A stretch of DNA of 64,000 bases from PHAA01 sp022706565. Its GTDB lineage: Bacteria; Bacillota; Syntrophomonadia; Syntrophomonadales; Syntrophomonadaceae. The position numbers and the translations under genes were made by a program. The stretch covers positions 248,001-312,000 of the forward strand of contig JAXGLD010000002.1 of the NCBI GenBank assembly GCA_040769385.1, read 5' to 3'. Under the pieces are notes generated by a model that was given only the letters and a program-made list of their open reading frames with translations, searched no databases and was not told where the DNA came from. Below are positions 9,471-18,171 of the stretch, one piece after another (positions within the stretch are counted from its first letter, which is position 1; each line of letters opens with the position of its first letter).

Positions 9471-10127
9471 TTACTTCAGGCAAGTCAGGTCTTTGACCAA
9501 ATCGTCTGTTACCCGGACCCGCAGGGTTTGTTTATCTTTCATAAATTTAAACACGCCATTGTTAAAGTCGGTTCCGTATTCTTTGAAGAAGATACCTTCA
9601 TATTCAACGTTTTTGGAATGGTTGAAAACCACGCGATAGTATTCACCTTCTGGAAGCAGGTAGGCCCGCACCCCTTTATCAAAATGTCCCTCTTCATTTT
9701 TAAGATGGCGGGAAACTGAAATAATATGAAGATCCACAAAAGGGATTTCTTTTAACAAGGCATTGATAATAGAGCCCTTGGTGATCTGCTCCCAACGGCT
9801 TTTGGCGGTTTGCCCCAGGACGATCTGGGTGACCCCCTTTTCCCGGGCAACCTCAGCGATTACTTTGGAGACCGGAAGATTTTCGTTATTTCTAAAGATA
9901 AATGTGGCCAGATGATGCTGTTCCGCCAGTTGTTTCCATCGTGCAATGTATTCTGATTTTTCCGCATCCATCTCGTCAAGAGGCTTTGAATCAATGGTGA
10001 GAATATAAAGCGGACAGTCAAGCATAACCGCGAGATTGCAGCCGCGTTGGATCAGTCGTTCCCCATTGGGACCATAGTACACACAGACAAGTATGATTTC
10101 ATCCATTTGGGTTTTCGGTTTTTTCAT
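9471..10127 (-). CDS. Universal stress protein domain protein, KdpD-type
   Basis: A 218-residue cytoplasmic protein. Its N-terminal 140 residues form a Usp alpha/beta domain, with a nucleotide-binding-type IVLGQTAKSRWEQITKGS segment resembling the Usp domain of KdpD sensor kinases. The last 75 residues form a tail not recognised here, rich in charged and aromatic residues (YYRVVFNHSKNVEYEG). No kinase domain follows, so this is a stand-alone KdpD-N-like protein. Start ATG at 10127 is served by GAGGTGA nine bases upstream; a TTG two codons earlier is less likely. It is divergent from the Mrp antiporter operon, which suggests a link to cation homeostasis. That link is inference only. Confidence 0.78.
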   Translation of the reverse strand: MKKPKTQMDEIILVCVYYGPNGERLIQRGCNLAVMLDCPLYILTIDSKPLDEMDAEKSEYIARWKQLAEQHHLATFIFRNNENLPVSKVIAEVAREKGVTQIVLGQTAKSRWEQITKGSIINALLKEIPFVDLHIISVSRHLKNEEGHFDKGVRAYLLPEGEYYRVVFNHSKNVEYEGIFFKEYGTDFNNGVFKFMKDKQTLRVRVTDDLVKDLTCLK

Positions 10128-10327
10128 TCCCAATGCTCACCTCATTGATCAAATCCTCAGCGGCCATTTCATGGCAAATCCCGCATAGACTGCTGCGGCT
10201 CGCCTGCACATAGGGCCTTGGTGCCTGATCCTGGTTGCAGGGAATCGAATTGGCCCGCCTGTTTATAGCCTATGGTACCACAATCGCCTGTTTAAGTTAA
10301 GCTACCCAAAGATTGGAGGGAGTCAAA

Positions 10328-12742
10328 CTGGCCTGGCTGCATATCATGGTTTTCGCTCCATTTGTGGCGGCCCTGCTTGTACCATCTTTGTATAAGCAGT
10401 TGAACCGCATTCATACCGGATGGTTTGTGCTGGGTGTGCCAGTATTGATATTCTTATATTTTCTTACTTATACCTCTGCCATTTCCCAGGGAAATGCTTT
10501 TATTTCCACTGTGGCCTGGCTTCCCTCCCTGGGTATTGATTTGGTGTTTTACGTTGACGGCCTGGCTTTGACCTTCAGCCTAATAGTTACCGGAATGGGA
10601 GCTCTGGTCACCCTCTATTCTATTTTTTACTTGTCCCAAGAACGGGAAGCCTTAAACAGCTTTTATGTGTATTTGCTTTTATTCATGGGGGCCATGCTGG
10701 GGTTGGTGTTCTCCGACAATATTTTCGTCTTGTATGTATTTTGGGAATTGACCAGCATCGCTTCCTTTTTATTGATCGCCTATTGGTTTGAACGGGAAAA
10801 GTCCCGTTACGGTGCTCTAAAATCATTGCTTATTACCATACTGGGCGGACTGGCGATGCTGGCCGGTTTGATAATGATGGCAATGATGACCGGCACCTAT
10901 AGTATCCGGGAGATGCTGGCCAGTATTGACTCGGTCACGGATCATTATTCGTTTATACCAGCCATGGTTTTAGTTCTGATCGGGGCGTTCACCAAATCAG
11001 CTCAGTTCCCCTTCAGCATTTGGCTTCCGGATGCTATGGAGGCCCCTACTCCCATCAGTGCCTACCTGCACTCCGCCACCATGGTTAAAGCCGGCATTTA
11101 CCTGGTCGCGCGCCTGACTCCGGTTTTCGGCGGTACCGCTGAATGGTTCTGGATCATATCCGCGACCGGGCTGGTCACCTTGTTGTACGGCTCTTTCAAT
11201 GCGGTCCGGCAAGTTGATTTGAAAGCCTTGTTAGCTTATTCAACGGTTAGCCAGTTGGGATTGATCATGAGTCTGCTGGGGATGGGCTCCGCCGCAATCT
11301 ATTACGGCACCGGGAATGAAGCCGCAGTATATGCTTTAGCCTGCTTCGCGGCCATTTTTCATATGGTCAATCATGCTGCCTTCAAGGGTTGTCTGTTTAT
11401 GGTGGTTGGTATTATCGACCATGAAACAGGTACCCGCGATATTCGCCGTTTGGGCGGGTTAATGCAGATAATGCCGATTACTTTTACCCTCATGTGCATC
11501 GGTAGCTTCGCTATGGCAGGACTCCCTCCCTTTAGCGGCTTTTTAAGTAAAGAGATGTTTTTTACAGCGGTAATAAACGCGATGCAAATGTTCAGCTTCA
11601 ATATGGAATCAGTGGGAGTTTTATTTCCCCTGGTAGCTTGGCTGGCCAGTGTATTTACTTTCATATATTGCCTGATCCTGGTGCTGAAGATCTTTACCGG
11701 TCCCTTCAAACCGGAACAATTGAACCGGCCGATTCATGAACCACCGGTGGGGTTACTAATCGCCCCGGTTGTTCTGGCTGGGTTGGTGATAGGATTCTTT
11801 TTTTACCCAGATATACTTTCCCAATACTTGTTGCAGCCAGCCTGGGCGGCTATCTTACCAGCCATGGACCAAGCCGGTTTGTTAACGGTGGAAATTGCCG
11901 TCTGGCATGGATTCACCCGCGAGCTGGGAATGACTATCGCCATGGTTTTGCTGGGCATCGTTTTGTATATCTACTTACCCAAGTGGTACCGGATTTATAG
12001 CTTTTATCCTCCCGCTCTGACTCTAAACAATATTTATGATCAGGGACTTCAGGGACTGCAACGAGCCTCCCGCTGGCTGATCAATGCTTATATGACCGGC
12101 TCGGTACGCGATTATCTGCTCTATATCTTTTCTTTTATTGTCATCATCGTGAGTGCATCCTTATGGCTGTTTAACGGCATATCCTTTGATTCCTCTCTTG
12201 ATGCATCAGTGGCGTTTTACGAATTCGGGCTAGCCGCGGCCATGCTTGCAGCCGCTCTAACCGTACTCTTTTCGAATTCCAGATTGATATCTATACTGGC
12301 AACCTGCGCAGTGGGTTTTTTGGTTGCCCTCTTTTTCGTATTGTTCCGCGCCCCTGATCTGGCTCTTACCCAATTGGTGGTGGAAACTATAACAACCGTC
12401 CTATTTTTACTCTGCTTCTATCATTTGCCCCAATTGCGTAAAGAACTAAGCGGGGTGAGATTTAAGCTGACCAATCTTTTGGTTTCTCTGGGAGCCGGGG
12501 CATTGGTCACGGTGTTGGCCTTATCGGCCCATAGCACCCGACTATTCAGTTCCATATCGAGTTATTACCAAGATTCTTTCGAGCTAGCCGGCGCCAAAAA
12601 CATCGTCAATTCTATCCTGGTTGACTTCCGTGGATTTGATACCATGCTGGAGATCCTGGTCTTGTTTATGGCCGGACTGGGCGTATTTGTATTGATAAAG
12701 CTGCGCTTGTCAGGAGAAGAAGAACATGAAGAAATCCAATGA
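10328..12742 (+). CDS. mrpA: Na+/H+ antiporter subunit A (MrpA/MnhA), probable CTG start
   Basis: Largest subunit of the Mrp multisubunit cation/proton antiporter, related to complex I subunit NuoL/ND5; 804 residues with about 20 membrane segments. Conserved proton-channel sequences are visible, such as KSAQFPFSIWLPDAMEAPTPISAYLHSATMVKAGIY and the HMVNHAAFKG region. The C-terminal third carries the MrpB-like/DUF4040 domain (FRAPDLALTQLVVET). The best start is CTG at 10328. GGAGGG at 10315-10320 lies seven bases before it, and the resulting N terminus aligns with Bacillus MrpA residue for residue. A TTG at 10313 would overlap the Shine-Dalgarno, and ATG at 10346 has none. First gene of a seven-gene operon, overlapping mrpB by 17 bases. 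Confidence 0.94.
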   Translation: MAWLHIMVFAPFVAALLVPSLYKQLNRIHTGWFVLGVPVLIFLYFLTYTSAISQGNAFISTVAWLPSLGIDLVFYVDGLALTFSLIVTGMGALVTLYSIFYLSQEREALNSFYVYLLLFMGAMLGLVFSDNIFVLYVFWELTSIASFLLIAYWFEREKSRYGALKSLLITILGGLAMLAGLIMMAMMTGTYSIREMLASIDSVTDHYSFIPAMVLVLIGAFTKSAQFPFSIWLPDAMEAPTPISAYLHSATMVKAGIYLVARLTPVFGGTAEWFWIISATGLVTLLYGSFNAVRQVDLKALLAYSTVSQLGLIMSLLGMGSAAIYYGTGNEAAVYALACFAAIFHMVNHAAFKGCLFMVVGIIDHETGTRDIRRLGGLMQIMPITFTLMCIGSFAMAGLPPFSGFLSKEMFFTAVINAMQMFSFNMESVGVLFPLVAWLASVFTFIYCLILVLKIFTGPFKPEQLNRPIHEPPVGLLIAPVVLAGLVIGFFFYPDILSQYLLQPAWAAILPAMDQAGLLTVEIAVWHGFTRELGMTIAMVLLGIVLYIYLPKWYRIYSFYPPALTLNNIYDQGLQGLQRASRWLINAYMTGSVRDYLLYIFSFIVIIVSASLWLFNGISFDSSLDASVAFYEFGLAAAMLAAALTVLFSNSRLISILATCAVGFLVALFFVLFRAPDLALTQLVVETITTVLFLLCFYHLPQLRKELSGVRFKLTNLLVSLGAGALVTVLALSAHSTRLFSSISSYYQDSFELAGAKNIVNSILVDFRGFDTMLEILVLFMAGLGVFVLIKLRLSGEEEHEEIQ

Positions 12743-13151
12743 TGTTATTTTACGTACCGTGACCAAATTTGCATCCGCCATTATTTTCACCTTCGCCATC
12801 AATTTGTTTTTCTCCGGCCATCATAATCCTGGCGGTGGATTTATCGGGGGACTTGCTTTCGCTTCCGGCTTGACCCTTTTATTGCTCAGCTACGACATCG
12901 ATTCAGTAACCGCCAATATGCCGCTCGATTTTAGGGTGCTGGGGGCGGTTGGTGTGTTATTGGCGGTTCTGACCGGTGTCGCTGCCATGGTTACAGGGGG
13001 ACCTTTTCTGACTCAAACCTTTGGTCACATTAATCTGCCTGTTTTCGGCACAACCGAAATAGCTACCGCAGTCGTTTTTGATATCGGGGTGGCCTTAGCG
13101 GTTATTGGAACAGCTGTTACCATCATCATGAGTATAGGGAATGATAGATAA
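12726..13151 (+). CDS. mrpB: Na+/H+ antiporter subunit B (MrpB)
   Basis: Small integral membrane subunit (141 residues, about four membrane helices) of the Mrp antiporter. The family signature SGHHNPGGGFIGGLAFASG is clear near residue 30. It is needed for assembly of the complex in the cytoplasmic membrane. ATG at 12726 lies inside the end of mrpA and is preceded by AGGAGAAGA, so translation is probably coupled. Followed by mrpC after two bases. Confidence 0.94.
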   Translation: MKKSNDVILRTVTKFASAIIFTFAINLFFSGHHNPGGGFIGGLAFASGLTLLLLSYDIDSVTANMPLDFRVLGAVGVLLAVLTGVAAMVTGGPFLTQTFGHINLPVFGTTEIATAVVFDIGVALAVIGTAVTIIMSIGNDR

Positions 13152-13153
13152 TT

Positions 13154-13492
13154 ATGGAAACTTTGATGTCAATTGTAGTAGGTCTGCTGTTTGCGATTGG
13201 AACCTATTTGGTTTTATCCAAAAGCGTGCTAAGGATTATTTTGGGCACCTCCATTATTGGGTATGGAGTCAATCTGCTGATTATTACCATGGGAGGCTTG
13301 AAAACCGGGGCTCCCCCATTGTTAGGATCAAGGTATCTCGACTTTACTGACCCACTGCCGCAAGCGCTGTTACTAACCGCAATTGTCATCAACTTTGCTA
13401 CTACGGCTCTTTTTCTAGTGCTGAGTTATCGCGGTTATCAGGAATTAGGCAGCGATGATATGGAAGAATTAAGAGGCCATGAAAATGAATAA
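13154..13492 (+). CDS. mrpC: Na+/H+ antiporter subunit C (MrpC, NuoK-like)
   Basis: 112-residue subunit homologous to NuoK of complex I, with three membrane helices and the conserved ILGTSIIGYGVNLLI stretch carrying the glycine-rich second helix. Works within the Mrp complex. ATG at 13154 follows the mrpB stop almost directly, and a GGGAATG-type ribosome-binding site lies inside mrpB. The C-terminal tail is acidic (DDMEELRGHENE) and overlaps the mrpD start. Confidence 0.94.
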   Translation: METLMSIVVGLLFAIGTYLVLSKSVLRIILGTSIIGYGVNLLIITMGGLKTGAPPLLGSRYLDFTDPLPQALLLTAIVINFATTALFLVLSYRGYQELGSDDMEELRGHENE

Positions 13493-14975
13493 TCTACTAA
13501 TACTGCCGATCATTATTCCTATGATCACCGGTTTGGCATTAGTGATCTTTAGCCGCCAAATACGTCTGCACCGTTTTATGAGCTTGCTGGCCACCCTATC
13601 CATAAGCGGCACAGCGGTGCTGGCAATGAATCAGATCGTGGTTGATGGCCCGCAAACCTTACAAATTGGCAATTGGCCAGCTCCCTTCGGTATTAGCCTG
13701 GTAGCCGATATGTTCTCTATAATACTGGTTTTAGTCACTAATCTGGTAGTTTCCATCTGCCTTTTATATGCCTTCGCCTCCATCGGGCGGGAAAGGGAAC
13801 TAAACTACTTTTATCCCTTGGTTTTATTTCTGCTTACCGGCATTAATGGCTCTTTTTTGACCGGTGACATTTTTAATCTGTTTGTATTTTTTGAAGTTAT
13901 GCTGGTAGCTTCCTATGTATTGATATCCTTGGGCGGAACCAGGCTGCAGCTGCGCGAATCCATCAAATACATCTTGGTCAATCTGGTTTCATCCTTTCTC
14001 TTTCTCATAGCTATCGCCTATTTATATGCAATGGTAGGCACCTTAAATATGGCCCATATTTCGGTCCGAATAGCCGAAGTCGGGCAGACGGGACTTTTTA
14101 TCCCGATAGCCATGCTCTTTTTGATCGTCTTCAGTATAAAAGCCGGGCTCTTTCTCTTTTATTGGCTGCCCGGTTCCTACAGTGCCCCACCTCTCGTAAT
14201 CTCAGCAGTCTTTGCGGCTCTCTTGACCAAAGTGGGGATTTACGCAATAATCCGGGTCTTCTCCCTGATTTTTTATCATGATCCTTCCCTCACCCATCTG
14301 CTGATTGGAATATTAGCCGGCCTCACTATGTTGTTGGGGGCTATAGGAGCTGTTGCTTATTGGGATATCAAGCGGGTATTAACCTATAATGTCATCGTAA
14401 GTGTAGGGTTTATCCTGGCTGGCTTTGCTTCATTCAACCAAGCCGGAATGACCGGTGCGGTATATTATTTGATCCACGATATGATTGTCAAAGCCTTAAT
14501 TTTCCTGGCTGGCGGCACTATTATCTACCTGACCGGGACCAGTAAAATCAGGAATATCAGCGGACTCATGAGGCTGCATCCGCAGTTGGGCTGGATGTTT
14601 TTTATTGCTGCATTGTCTTTGGCGGGGATCCCTCCGTTGAGCGGGTTTATCGGTAAGGTTTATATCACCATGGGCACCTTCCAGGCCGAGTATTTCTGGT
14701 TAGGGGGGTTGGGGCTCTTCACCAGCCTGATGGTGTTGTATTCGGTTATGAATACTTTCATGCATTGTTTCTGGGGCTATACTGATTTGACTCCGGAAAC
14801 GGAAAAAGGCACCACCCGCGGGCTGCTCTTGCCTCTGGGCACCCTTACTGCTTTAACCATCGGACTCGGGCTGGGCGGGGAAAGTATTTATCTATTTGTG
14901 GATCTGGCGGTGCAAGGCTTGTTGGATCCAAGTTTATATATTGAGGCTGTCTTAGGCAGCCATCCGGTGCCTTAG
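13485..14975 (+). CDS. mrpD: Na+/H+ antiporter subunit D (MrpD, NuoM/N-like)
   Basis: 496-residue, roughly 14-helix subunit homologous to NuoN/NuoM and forming the second antiporter-like module of Mrp. Conserved features are the FFEVMLVASYVLISLGG stretch (functional Glu in TM5), SIKAGLFLFYWLPGSYSAPP (functional Lys) and HDMIVKALIFLAGG. ATG at 13485 gives MNNLLILPIIIP, nearly the Bacillus MrpD N terminus, with AAGAGG eight bases upstream. The ATG two codons earlier (13479) is too close to that site. Overlaps mrpC by eight bases. Confidence 0.94.
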   Translation: MNNLLILPIIIPMITGLALVIFSRQIRLHRFMSLLATLSISGTAVLAMNQIVVDGPQTLQIGNWPAPFGISLVADMFSIILVLVTNLVVSICLLYAFASIGRERELNYFYPLVLFLLTGINGSFLTGDIFNLFVFFEVMLVASYVLISLGGTRLQLRESIKYILVNLVSSFLFLIAIAYLYAMVGTLNMAHISVRIAEVGQTGLFIPIAMLFLIVFSIKAGLFLFYWLPGSYSAPPLVISAVFAALLTKVGIYAIIRVFSLIFYHDPSLTHLLIGILAGLTMLLGAIGAVAYWDIKRVLTYNVIVSVGFILAGFASFNQAGMTGAVYYLIHDMIVKALIFLAGGTIIYLTGTSKIRNISGLMRLHPQLGWMFFIAALSLAGIPPLSGFIGKVYITMGTFQAEYFWLGGLGLFTSLMVLYSVMNTFMHCFWGYTDLTPETEKGTTRGLLLPLGTLTALTIGLGLGGESIYLFVDLAVQGLLDPSLYIEAVLGSHPVP

Positions 14976-14994
14976 CCAGAATAGGAGTATTATT

Positions 14995-15474
14995 ATGCCG
15001 GTGCAGGTTTTAACCAACTTATTTATTGCTTTTCTGTGGATGCTGCTACAGGATGACTGGAGCCTTCTGACCTTTTTAGCGGGCTACCTGGTCGGTTTGT
15101 TCATCCTGTTCCTGGTGCGGCGCTATATGGTAAGTGAATTTTATCCGATTTCTTTGCTTAAACTGGTTGACTTGTTTCTCGTGTTCATACATGAATTGCT
15201 TATTTCTGGCATCGTGGTAGCCAAACAAATCCTGCAGCCCCGGCTTGATATAAGCCCCGGTATATTCAGGCTGGAAACAGATTTGGAGGGAGATGCCGAA
15301 GTTACCCTGCTGGCCCTGCTCATAACCTTGACTCCCGGCTCGGTAGTGATCGAGATTACGCCCGACAACAAGTACCTTTTTATACATGGACTGAATGTGC
15401 CGGAATCGGTTGACGCCGTCAATAAGTCCAAGCTGAGATTTGAGGAAAAGATAAAGAAGGTGACCCGTAAATGA
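14995..15474 (+). CDS. mrpE: Na+/H+ antiporter subunit E (MrpE)
   Basis: 159-residue membrane subunit with two to three N-terminal helices and a soluble C-terminal half. LLALLITLTPGSVVIEI and the following HGLNV are the MrpE signature. It stabilises the Mrp complex. ATG at 14995 with AGGAG upstream. Its TGA overlaps the mrpF ATG (ATGA), which indicates coupled translation. Confidence 0.93.
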   Translation: MPVQVLTNLFIAFLWMLLQDDWSLLTFLAGYLVGLFILFLVRRYMVSEFYPISLLKLVDLFLVFIHELLISGIVVAKQILQPRLDISPGIFRLETDLEGDAEVTLLALLITLTPGSVVIEITPDNKYLFIHGLNVPESVDAVNKSKLRFEEKIKKVTRK

Positions 15475-15752
15475 TGGAGACGATCTTAAATTGCGCTCTG
15501 TTGCTCATTGTATTTTCAATCTTAGCCACCATATTTCGTCTAGTCCGGGGGCCCTCCCTCCCGGATCGGATCCAGGCCCTAGATATGCTGGGCATCAATA
15601 TTATTTCCGCCACGGCGGTCTTCTCGGTTCTAATCAGGAGCAGCGCCTTCTTTGAAGTGATCCTTTTGATCGGGATTCTCTCTTTTGTCGGTACCATAGC
15701 GTTGGCCAGGTTTATAGAAAGGGGCTTTGTAATTGAACAGCATTCTGAATGA
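15471..15752 (+). CDS. mrpF: Na+/H+ antiporter subunit F (MrpF)
   Basis: 93-residue, three-helix subunit. RLVRGPSLPDRIQALDMLG is the characteristic loop between the first two helices. Part of the Mrp complex; overlaps mrpE by four bases and mrpG by about 20. Confidence 0.93.
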   Translation: MMETILNCALLLIVFSILATIFRLVRGPSLPDRIQALDMLGINIISATAVFSVLIRSSAFFEVILLIGILSFVGTIALARFIERGFVIEQHSE

Positions 15753-16083
15753 GGGATTTACGGCCCTGATTATTCTCATCGGCAGCGGTTTCAGCTTAAT
15801 AAGCGCCATTGGATTACTGCGCTTGCCGGATGTATATACCCGAGCCCACGCCGCCTCCAAAAGCTCAACCCTGGGCGTATTGTTTGTTTTGTTAGGCACG
15901 TTTCTTTATTTTCTGACCGTTGGGCAGTATTTCAGCACCAAATTATTATTGGGAATCTTCTTTGTATTCCTAACTGCCCCGGTTTCAGCCCATATGATTT
16001 GCCGCTCTGCCTATCGCTCCAGGGTTGAAATGGTTAAAACCAGCGTCCGCGATGATCTGGCGCCATACATGAGAAGCAAATAA
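15733..16083 (+). CDS. mrpG: Na+/H+ antiporter subunit G (MrpG)
   Basis: 116-residue, three-helix last subunit of the operon. The MrpG signature GLLRLPDVYTRAHAASKSSTLG is intact. TTG start at 15733, with a GGGG ribosome-binding site inside mrpF; the 20-base overlap implies coupling. With this gene the set A-B-C-D-E-F-G is complete and in Bacillus order, so the antiporter is probably functional. No clear T-run terminator follows. Confidence 0.92.
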   Translation: MNSILNEGFTALIILIGSGFSLISAIGLLRLPDVYTRAHAASKSSTLGVLFVLLGTFLYFLTVGQYFSTKLLLGIFFVFLTAPVSAHMICRSAYRSRVEMVKTSVRDDLAPYMRSK

Positions 16084-16208
16084 AGTCATGCATACAGACG
16101 AAGTCAGGAATGAATGTCCCCGGCTGAAGCAGATGGTTGCAGCGCCAGGCATTTTGATGCCGGACCTGGCTGGATTAATTGCCTTTTCGGTGTGTTATAA
16201 TAACTAAG

Positions 16209-17798
16209 ATGAAATTCTTTAACACCCTAAAAGAAGTCTTTATATCGTCACTTCCACTGGCCATAATCATAGTAATAATTTGTGGCTTCGTAGCTCCAAT
16301 GGAAAGCAGTTCCGATTATGTCAAGCTGGTTGTCGGGTATTTAGGCGTCGTAATTGGACAGACTCTTTTTCTGGACGGATTGGAAATCAGTATTCTACCC
16401 ATCGGAAAACTGGTGGGCAGTTCACTGATCAAGCTGAAAAAAGCTGGACTCATAATCTTGTGCGGCTTTCTTTTCGGATTAATGGCGACAGTTGCCGAAC
16501 CTGCTCTATGGGTATTGGCCAAGCAGACTCACCTGATAATGGAAGGCGTAAACGAAATAGTATTCGTGTGGGTTCTAAGCACGGGAATAGGCGTTTTCGT
16601 CGGTTTCGCCCTGTTCAGAATCCTGAAAGACCTAAATACCAAAGTTGTCTTCACAGTGCTATACTTCCTGATATTCATGATCATACCTTTCGTTCCCGAG
16701 GAGTTTGTGGCACTGGCTTTCGATGGCAGCGGCGCCACTACCGGCGATGTTTCGGTGCCATTTGTTCTTGCGCTGGGTTTGGGCATTTCCGCCACCATGT
16801 CGAAACACAAAACCAACGAAGATACTTTCGGCATAATTGGTCTGGCTTCAGTAGGTCCAATTCTAACGCTGTTCATTTACGGTATAGTTATGAAAGCAAG
16901 CTACGGCGGAACAATCCCGCCCGCCGGAATATATAATCCGGGAGCACTGGGGAGTATAGGGGAAATAGTCTGGGCGAATATGGGCAGCGTAGCCTTGGCC
17001 CTCGCCCCCATCGTGATTGTTTTTCTGCCGTTTCAGCGTTTTCTGATTAGGTTATCCCATGGGGAGTTTAAAAAGATCCTGCTGGGAACGATCGTTGTTT
17101 ACGTGGGCCTGCTCATCTTTTTGTCGGGAATTGACTTCGGCTTTGCTTTCGCAGCCAAATACATCGGTGAAGTATTCTTGGACGCCGCCCGACCAGAGTG
17201 GTTTAAATGGCTGTTGCTGGTGGTTGGATTTGTACTCGGTGTTGCTATAACGCTGTCAGAGCCGGCCGTCACCGTTCTGGGAAAACAACTAGAAGAAATA
17301 ACAAACGGTCATATAACGGAACTTTCCATACGCCTAACCCTGGCAATAGGCATAGGCTTTGCCGCCCTGATTTGCATGGTCAAAATTTTGACCCAAATAA
17401 ATATTATCTGGTTTTTAGTTCCACTTTATGCTATAGCATTGATAATGCTAAAATTCTCATCCAAGCTATTCGTGGGCTTGGCCTTCGATTCGGGCGGAGT
17501 AACCGGGGGAGCGTTGACATCTGCGTTTTTAACCCCACTTACGCTGGGAATGGCGCAGGCGGTAGCTTCTTCAGGGGGATCAAGTGCTCAATCTGTTTTG
17601 ACCAATGGGTTTGGAATAATATCCTTTATCTCAGTTACGCCCCTAATCGCCGTGCAGGCTTTAGGCATAATTTACGAAGTACAACTCAGAAAAGCCCAGA
17701 GACTAATCAGTGAAGCCGAGAGAAATGAGCTTGAAGAATTGGCTTCTCTTGCCACCCACACTGGGAAAACAGAACCAGGCGATCTTCTAACAAACTGA
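16209..17798 (+). CDS. DUF1538 membrane protein with two homologous repeats
   Basis: A 529-residue polytopic membrane protein, about 12-14 helices, of the uncharacterised DUF1538 family. It consists of two homologous halves. In each half a membrane stretch with an EPA motif (residues about 97-99 and 351-353) is followed some 75 residues later by a glycine-rich AFDGSGATTGD or AFDSGGVTGG motif (about 170-180 and 425-434). Such paired re-entrant-looking motifs resemble transporters with inverted or tandem repeats, but the substrate is unknown. Two P-II-like genes follow within 60 bases. ATG at 16209 has no good Shine-Dalgarno. TATAAT lies only seven bases before it, so a leaderless or very short-leader message is possible. 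Confidence 0.85.
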   Translation: MKFFNTLKEVFISSLPLAIIIVIICGFVAPMESSSDYVKLVVGYLGVVIGQTLFLDGLEISILPIGKLVGSSLIKLKKAGLIILCGFLFGLMATVAEPALWVLAKQTHLIMEGVNEIVFVWVLSTGIGVFVGFALFRILKDLNTKVVFTVLYFLIFMIIPFVPEEFVALAFDGSGATTGDVSVPFVLALGLGISATMSKHKTNEDTFGIIGLASVGPILTLFIYGIVMKASYGGTIPPAGIYNPGALGSIGEIVWANMGSVALALAPIVIVFLPFQRFLIRLSHGEFKKILLGTIVVYVGLLIFLSGIDFGFAFAAKYIGEVFLDAARPEWFKWLLLVVGFVLGVAITLSEPAVTVLGKQLEEITNGHITELSIRLTLAIGIGFAALICMVKILTQINIIWFLVPLYAIALIMLKFSSKLFVGLAFDSGGVTGGALTSAFLTPLTLGMAQAVASSGGSSAQSVLTNGFGIISFISVTPLIAVQALGIIYEVQLRKAQRLISEAERNELEELASLATHTGKTEPGDLLTN

Positions 17799-17838
17799 GA
17801 TTGATTATAGGGCTAAGTCGCGGAGGTACATGATTGTG

Positions 17839-18153
17839 ATGAGTCAAAATTCAAGTGGGATCGTATTTTTGACTGTGATAGCCGGAAGAAAGCAAAAAGT
17901 CACACTGCTGGATAAGCTGGCTGAGATGGGGGGGCGGCTGATAAACGTAGTGTATGGCCGGGGTACGGTCGATGCAAGTTACCTTAAATGCATACTGGGA
18001 ATGGTACCGGAAGAAGAGAAGGTGGTAATAACCTGCCTGTTGCCGGAGGAAAAAACCGATGCAGTGTTTAATATGCTGATAAATAAGTTCCATTTTGACA
18101 AGCCCAACACAGGGATTGCCTTTACTATAGCAGTTGAAATGTTATCATTTTAA
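17839..18153 (+). CDS. P-II-like signalling protein 1, linked to DUF1538
   Basis: A 104-residue protein with the beta-alpha-beta layout of the P-II/GlnB-like superfamily (IVFLTVIAGRKQKVTLLDKLAEMGGRL, then NVVYGRGTVD). The long uridylylated T-loop of classical GlnB is not seen; a short YGRGTVDASYLK stretch replaces it. It probably acts as a small-molecule-sensing regulator of the DUF1538 membrane protein directly upstream (40-base gap); this is inference. GGAGG at 17822-17826 could serve ATG 17830 (too close), GTG 17836 or ATG 17839; I chose the last, with low certainty. It shares only a general fold with the second P-II-like gene. Confidence 0.78.
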   Translation: MSQNSSGIVFLTVIAGRKQKVTLLDKLAEMGGRLINVVYGRGTVDASYLKCILGMVPEEEKVVITCLLPEEKTDAVFNMLINKFHFDKPNTGIAFTIAVEMLSF

Positions 18154-18171
18154 TTGGGAGGCCATACTGAA

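Noticed and set aside
10134..10327. c-di-AMP (ydaO) riboswitch before the Mrp operon
   Set aside because: Conserved ydaO core sequences could not be found by eye in this stretch.
16154..16201. A full sigma-A promoter before the DUF1538 gene
   Set aside because: TATAAT at 16196-16201 is good, but the nearest TTG boxes are 11 and 36 bases away, so no acceptable -35 exists.
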